64,000 nt of DNA from Trichomonas vaginalis G3 (taxonomy: Eukaryota; Parabasalia; Trichomonadida; Trichomonadidae): positions 28,969,896-29,033,895 of the forward strand of contig NC_067206.1 of the NCBI RefSeq assembly GCF_026262505.1. Direction: 5' to 3'. The translations under genes were made by a program, and so were the position numbers. Below are positions 59,840-64,000 of this stretch, piece by piece. Below the pieces are notes generated by a model. It searched no databases. It was not told the DNA's origin and saw only the letters and a list, made by a program, of their open reading frames with translations. Every line of letters begins with the position of its first letter. Within the stretch, counting starts at the first letter, position 1.

Positions 59840-60797
59840 ATGACGAATCCAAACAAGGACCCCTATGTTTCTAAGCAACAAAGAAAGCACTCATGATAAA
59901 AATCTTTAGTTCAACACCAAATGCTTGGTTTATGGATATCTTGGAAAACATTCCGAGGTATAGAGAAGATGGACCACCATACTGGCTAATATTTGTCGGT
60001 CAAAACACAAGATACTGTGAAGCCATACCATTACAGTCCAAAAATATTTTAGATGTGAAAACTGCTTTGACAATATTCGTTGACAAATACCATCCAACAA
60101 AACTGACATCTGACTGTGAAAGTTCTTTCAAATCAGACGATATTAAAAACTATCTGCGTTCAAAAAATGTAAACCAATATTTCATTGTCGACCAAAACCA
60201 TTCTGCTCTTGGTGTCATTGACAGTTGTATAAAAATCTTAAGAGACTTAAACCAACCACAAGGTGGTGAGGTAGATGAAATGTCATATGACGACAAATAT
60301 AGACACTTCTCCATGGCAAAGATGAGACAAGTTTTAAATATTTACAATAGCCGTAAACAAAAAGGTTTGGGAAACCACTCCCCCGAAGAAATGAAAAACA
60401 ACCCGACTTAGAGAAAGACTATATATTTAATAGTTTAGTCAAAAGAGACAAACAAGAAAGAATGCCAGGCTTCAAACTTAAGAAAGGTGACAAAGTAAAA
60501 ATAGAAATACCTAAACGCGACCCATATGAAAATACTATTGACTATGACAACAATGGGAACTCGACAGGTACTCACATTCGTGTTCGTAAAAATAGAAGAA
60601 AGTATACAAGAGAATATTATGAAGTTTTAGGCAAACATGGCAAAATGTACAGACTGCAAGCAGAAGATAAAACTACTATTGTCAGACCTCGTTTCAAACT
60701 TGTCAAAGTTCAAGGTGGTATACTTTCAAAGACAGTTCCTAACAAATATAAGACAACTCCTGACGAATATGCTAAAGAAGTTGAAAATGACGACTAA
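59840..60797 (+). pseudogene. Maverick integrase (retroviral-type), copy 2, broken
   Basis: Core segments WFMDILENIP and TSDCESSF, then a basic C-terminal domain (KLKKGDKVKIEI) ending GILSKTVPNKYKTTPDEY. It would catalyse element insertion. Divergent from the 140-residue structural gene across ~17 bases, as in copy 1. Broken, with about two or three breaks, fewer than copy 1. Confidence 0.85.
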
Positions 60798-60845
60798 GCA
60801 ATTCTATACCATGCGTAAACTGTCATGTAAGGTGGCATGTAGTCT

Positions 60846-62596
60846 TTACTTGTCCCGTTGTTTGCGTATATCCTGAAACGCGATGTGTATGGTTTCCTCT
60901 CCCTGAGTGTCACTCCAGTAACAATTTATAGCAAACTTAACGTCGTCTTTAACATCATATCCTTTACCTTTTGTCATTCCTGACCAATCCCAATATCTAT
61001 GCTTATGCCAACCTGCTTGAGATGTACTTAAATCTATGTAGTGACTGTGTGCAGGTAAATTTTCACCTGAAATCGTTTTACTTCCACCTGTTTCCTTTGA
61101 AGAGTTTGCACAATACAAAAAACCTGTCGACTATTTTGTTCCCATGCACCAACACCAAACATTACTTGAGGACCTCTTGCTTCCATAGATGTATAAATAG
61201 AACCTACTGGGTTCATTAAATCAAACATATGAGATATTATAGGATTGTCTCTTTTGAACTTAAAATATAGTGCAACTATTTCAGGTTTCTTCTGGTTTGT
61301 GTCAGAATATTTTTATAATATAATCTTATGTTTTCAGGGTAGGTAAAGTCTTGACTATAATATTTATTTCTGTCATCTTCATAATAGTATACTATTCTCG
61401 TTTTTCTATTGCATTATATCTTTTATATCTATAAAAATCTAAATATAATGTTAGCTTTTGTTCATCTACATGTGGTGTTCTAACGTCATCTCCATAGTCA
61501 TAATATATGGTGCTGGAGCTGGGTCAGGCAATGTCATATCTGTCATTTCATAAACTCTTAAATATTTCTTTTGTTCGTCTCCATATAAGTTTAAGTAGCA
61601 GTTGTTGTCTAATGGAACTTTAACTTGTGTACCATCGTTCTTTTTATAGCTTACATACATTTCATTGTTATTTTTCGGAATGAGTTTATACCGTGTACCA
61701 TTTTCTAAGGACTGTACCAACTGCCATCTAAAATATTTGTTTTCTTCATTGACAGAAAAGTCACCAACCATAGTTTCAATATTTTTTGTTCCAAGCAAAC
61801 TTTGGTATATTTCATTGACATATGTTTTATCTGCTTTATTTTCAAGGCTAACGTTTAAGTCTGTTATTTCAGAAGATGTATGTGTATGTCCAACGGCACT
61901 TTTCCTGTTTAAGGTTTCTTGTAAGTTTGTAATATTTGCAATGGTATGTGTATGTCCAACGTCACTTTTCCTGTTTAAGGTTTCTTGTAAGTTTGCAATA
62001 TTTGCAATGGTATGTGTATGTCCAACGTCACTTTTCCTGTTTAAGGTTTCTTGTAAGTTTGTTATTTCAGATATAGTATGTGTATGTCCAACGTCACTTT
62101 TCCTGTTTAAGGTTTCTTGTAAGTTTGTAATATTTGCAATGGTATGTATATGAGTCTTTTTAGAATATTCTTTGTCAGCTCTTGTCACTTCACTTGACAT
62201 TTTATTGTCAACATATGTTTTGTCCGCTAGTTCAGGATGAGTATGTTCTTTTGTTGCATAAGCGTTGTTAGCTCTTTCTTCTTCTTTTGCTATTGCATCG
62301 TCTACATACTCTTTGTCAGCTTTGTTGTCAATATCTGCCTTCAAAAGAAGTTCATCTATAGGTTTCTCGTTTAAAGTTCCTTTTGTTGGATTTACACAGA
62401 CAGTATGGTTCCTATTGTCTTGAAATAGAAACTCATCTGTCATTGGGTTTATCGTCAGTTTTAAGTTTCCTTCTTTCAATGACTCAGATATCTTAGAATA
62501 GTTTGAAAAGTTTGTTGTGTTCTTATATTTAGAGCTTGCATAATGAGTTGTCGGTTGTGTTGTATTTCTCTTCATAGACGCTGTTTCATTTGACAT
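60846..62596 (-). pseudogene. Phage-tail-fibre-like gene, Maverick copy 2 (broken)
   Basis: The N terminus starts MSNETASMKRNT near 62,596. The middle holds five GHTHT- or IHT-type 22-residue repeats (TNLQETLNRKS) coded by 66-bp DNA repeats at 61,850-62,150, then a segment not found in copy 1 (about 61,240-61,840). Tip sequence is PVGSIYTSMEA...SGENLPAHSHY. The GHTHT motif and collar-type tip are typical of bacteriophage tail fibres, where paired His bind metal. Broken, with a few breaks. Confidence 0.75.
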
Positions 62597-62616
62597 TTTT
62601 ATTCTAGATAAAATAT

Positions 62617-63462
62617 GCTTCCAATAAAAAAAAAATTCAAGAGTTGCTACAACTAAACCATTAGATGAACTTTTTACTAATGTAGGTCAAAAGTTTGAGA
62701 CAGAGACCGTAAAGCATGAAGGCTATCGTTTTGACTACCCGTTAAGATGGTTAAGAGACCCATCCGTCACAAAAGCTATTGGCTTTCGTAGAATGAAGTT
62801 TGTGTCTGTAGAAGATAAAAGTTTTCCATTTATTGTAAGGTTTCATATAGATTATATATCTGAAGGGAAACGAAAAATGTGGGAAGAAATTGAGCTAATA
62901 CAAGTTGACCTTTCATCTTCTCTACAGACTGCGTTAAAAAATATAGAAGATAAAATAAATTCATGTTATGCAAAATATGCTGATGAATATGCAAATACCG
63001 AGAGCACACTTTATGTGAGAATTGTATATGACAAACAAAATTCACAAGTGTCATTTCAAATCTACGAAGACAATCCAAAGAAAGACGAACAAATATATAC
63101 AGAATTCACTTGCAATGTCATGGTATTATTTGCAAAGAATGTTAAATCAGAAAGTCGAACTTCCTTTAGCAAATATTTACAGTCGATATGCAAGAGATGA
63201 ACCATATTTATTTAAAGATGTTTTCGACCCAGCTGCTATTATTGTTCATGCTTCATTTTCTGCGCCCAAAACTCTTTTCTTATGCTTGGCAAATGACTTT
63301 TACGAAAAACCTTACAAAGTTATACGAACCACCAAGTGGAAGTATTTCAGACTTTCAAGTATGGTTTACTACAGATGGAAGAAAAAGAATAATTCCATTA
63401 TACCATGCGTTTTACTTAGAACTTAGCTTCATATACAACTACTATCGAACGGTAAAAATATA
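62617..63462 (+). pseudogene. Maverick gene of unknown function, copy 2 (broken)
   Basis: Counterpart of 2431-3282. The first ~180 and last ~200 bases match copy 1; about 62,800-63,265 does not. Readable parts include FRRMKFVSVEDKSFPFIVRF and YHAFYLELSFIYNYYRTVKI. Broken in a few places. Confidence 0.55.
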
Positions 63463-63464
63463 AT

Positions 63465-63712
63465 TTTTAATACGGTTGAGTGTTGGATTTGGTTGCCAAC
63501 TAGACTGTGGTGCAGGTTCAGGCTGTTGTATAACAGGAGCTTGTTCTTCTGGTTCAGGGTCTTTAGGTATAATTACCAACAACTGACCTACCTTTTACCA
63601 ATATTTTTGACACCGTTCCAAATTCCCTTCCTACGGTTTTTATTCCATTCCATATACCTCTTCCAACATTTCGAAAGAAGTTTCCAATACTTATGAAGAA
63701 ACCCATTTTACT
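63465..63712 (-). pseudogene. Amphipathic small protein gene, copy 2 (broken)
   Basis: Matches the gene at 3287-3529 in position and sequence (GRGIWNGIK-type coding repeats). Broken in a few places, unlike copy 1. Confidence 0.55.
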
Positions 63713-63724
63713 ATATGTAAAAAT

Positions 63725-64000
63725 CTAATGTCCGCCTAGTCTCTTACGTTTCCTGTTGAGTTCCATAGCATTCTTTAACTGGAGCTCATTACATTCTGTT
63801 TCTCCTCTGGTAGAAAACATATTCTGGGTCAACTCCTGTGTTCGCGTCATCTGCATAAAGTTGTTTATATCCCACTTCAGGGTTTGTATAAAACTCTTTC
63901 CATCTCATATTTGCATACCATGGTGGCAAACCTAACGCAGCGTCATTTGACATGGCAGTTTGCATTTGTACATCTGTTGGCACTTGACCATAGTTTGCCA
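63725..64000 (-). pseudogene. Gln/Asn-rich small protein gene, copy 2 (partial at window end)
   Basis: Matches 3548-3910; the start lies beyond the window. Probably broken once. The methyltransferase gene is expected next, outside the window. Confidence 0.55.

Larger units (their letters stand above)
40699..64000 (+). mobile_element. Maverick/Polinton copy 2, nearly full length
   Basis: It begins at GGAAGTGGGGCTTCC after an A-run and continues to the window end. By comparison with copy 1 its right terminus should lie about 1 kb further. Gene blocks in order: structural and capsid-type genes (+), SF3 helicase (+), packaging ATPase (+), a minus-strand gene remnant, small genes on both strands, protein-primed DNA polymerase B (-), small structural protein (-), integrase (+), fibre gene (-) and structural small genes. 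The set of integrase, pPolB, ATPase and double-jelly-roll-type capsid defines Polintons. Fairly young by similarity to copy 1; broken in perhaps a third to a half of the genes. Confidence 0.95.

Overview
The window looks like nuclear DNA of a trichomonad protist, most probably Trichomonas vaginalis. The evidence is: single-exon genes in very AT-rich spacers; TCAYTW-type initiators a few bases before the ATG of several genes; stop codons that run into TAAA, the trichomonad poly(A) signal; several characteristic gene families (O-acetylserine-type cysteine synthase, iron superoxide dismutase, actin, tetraspanin-like, Rap-GAP); and two copies of a Maverick/Polinton, the giant DNA element that fills much of that genome. 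The species call is inference from these traits; no database search was run.

Layout. 1-5105 is the right end of one Maverick (integrase, tail-fibre-like gene, small structural genes, Dam-type methyltransferase, terminal repeat). 5106-40664 is an island of host DNA about 35.5 kb long. 40699-64000 is a second Maverick of the same family in the same orientation, running off the window probably about 1 kb before its own end. It carries capsid-type genes, an SF3 helicase, a packaging ATPase, many small genes, a protein-primed DNA polymerase B, an integrase and the fibre gene. Both Mavericks are treated as fossils: many genes carry breaks, others look whole.

The first half of the host island (5.1-18.1 kb) is dominated by mobile and repetitive DNA. 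A surface-protein gene is split in frame by a 2,874-bp MULE-like element with 50-bp terminal repeats and a 9-bp target duplication. Inside that element lies a run of about 26 consecutive hairpins. Next comes a probable 3.65-kb TA-flanked element holding two branched palindromes and nine near-identical 113-bp repeats. Two identical cysteine synthase genes then sit head to head in 1,276-bp inverted arms, with nested TTAA-flanked elements in the spacer between them.

The second half (18.5-38.6 kb) is ordinary host coding DNA: a RalGAP-like protein, RanBP1, an ArfGAP with FG repeats (AGFG-like), a four-helix membrane protein, actin, iron superoxide dismutase, a CX5R rhodanese, a LysM-TLDc (OXR1-like) protein, an ASH/MSP-domain protein and a multi-RRM PABP-like protein. 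Genes occur on both strands with their own promoters; no operon logic is evident. Nuclear transport (RanBP1, AGFG-like) and oxidant defence (SOD, OXR1-like, cysteine synthase) are represented, but clustering by function is not shown. An unidentified reading frame at 40.4 kb is cut by the second Maverick.

The most unusual structures are the hairpin array inside the MULE-like element, the near-perfect cysteine synthase palindrome with transposons at its centre, and the phage-type tail-fibre gene in the Maverick, which differs in repeat number and tip sequence between the two copies.
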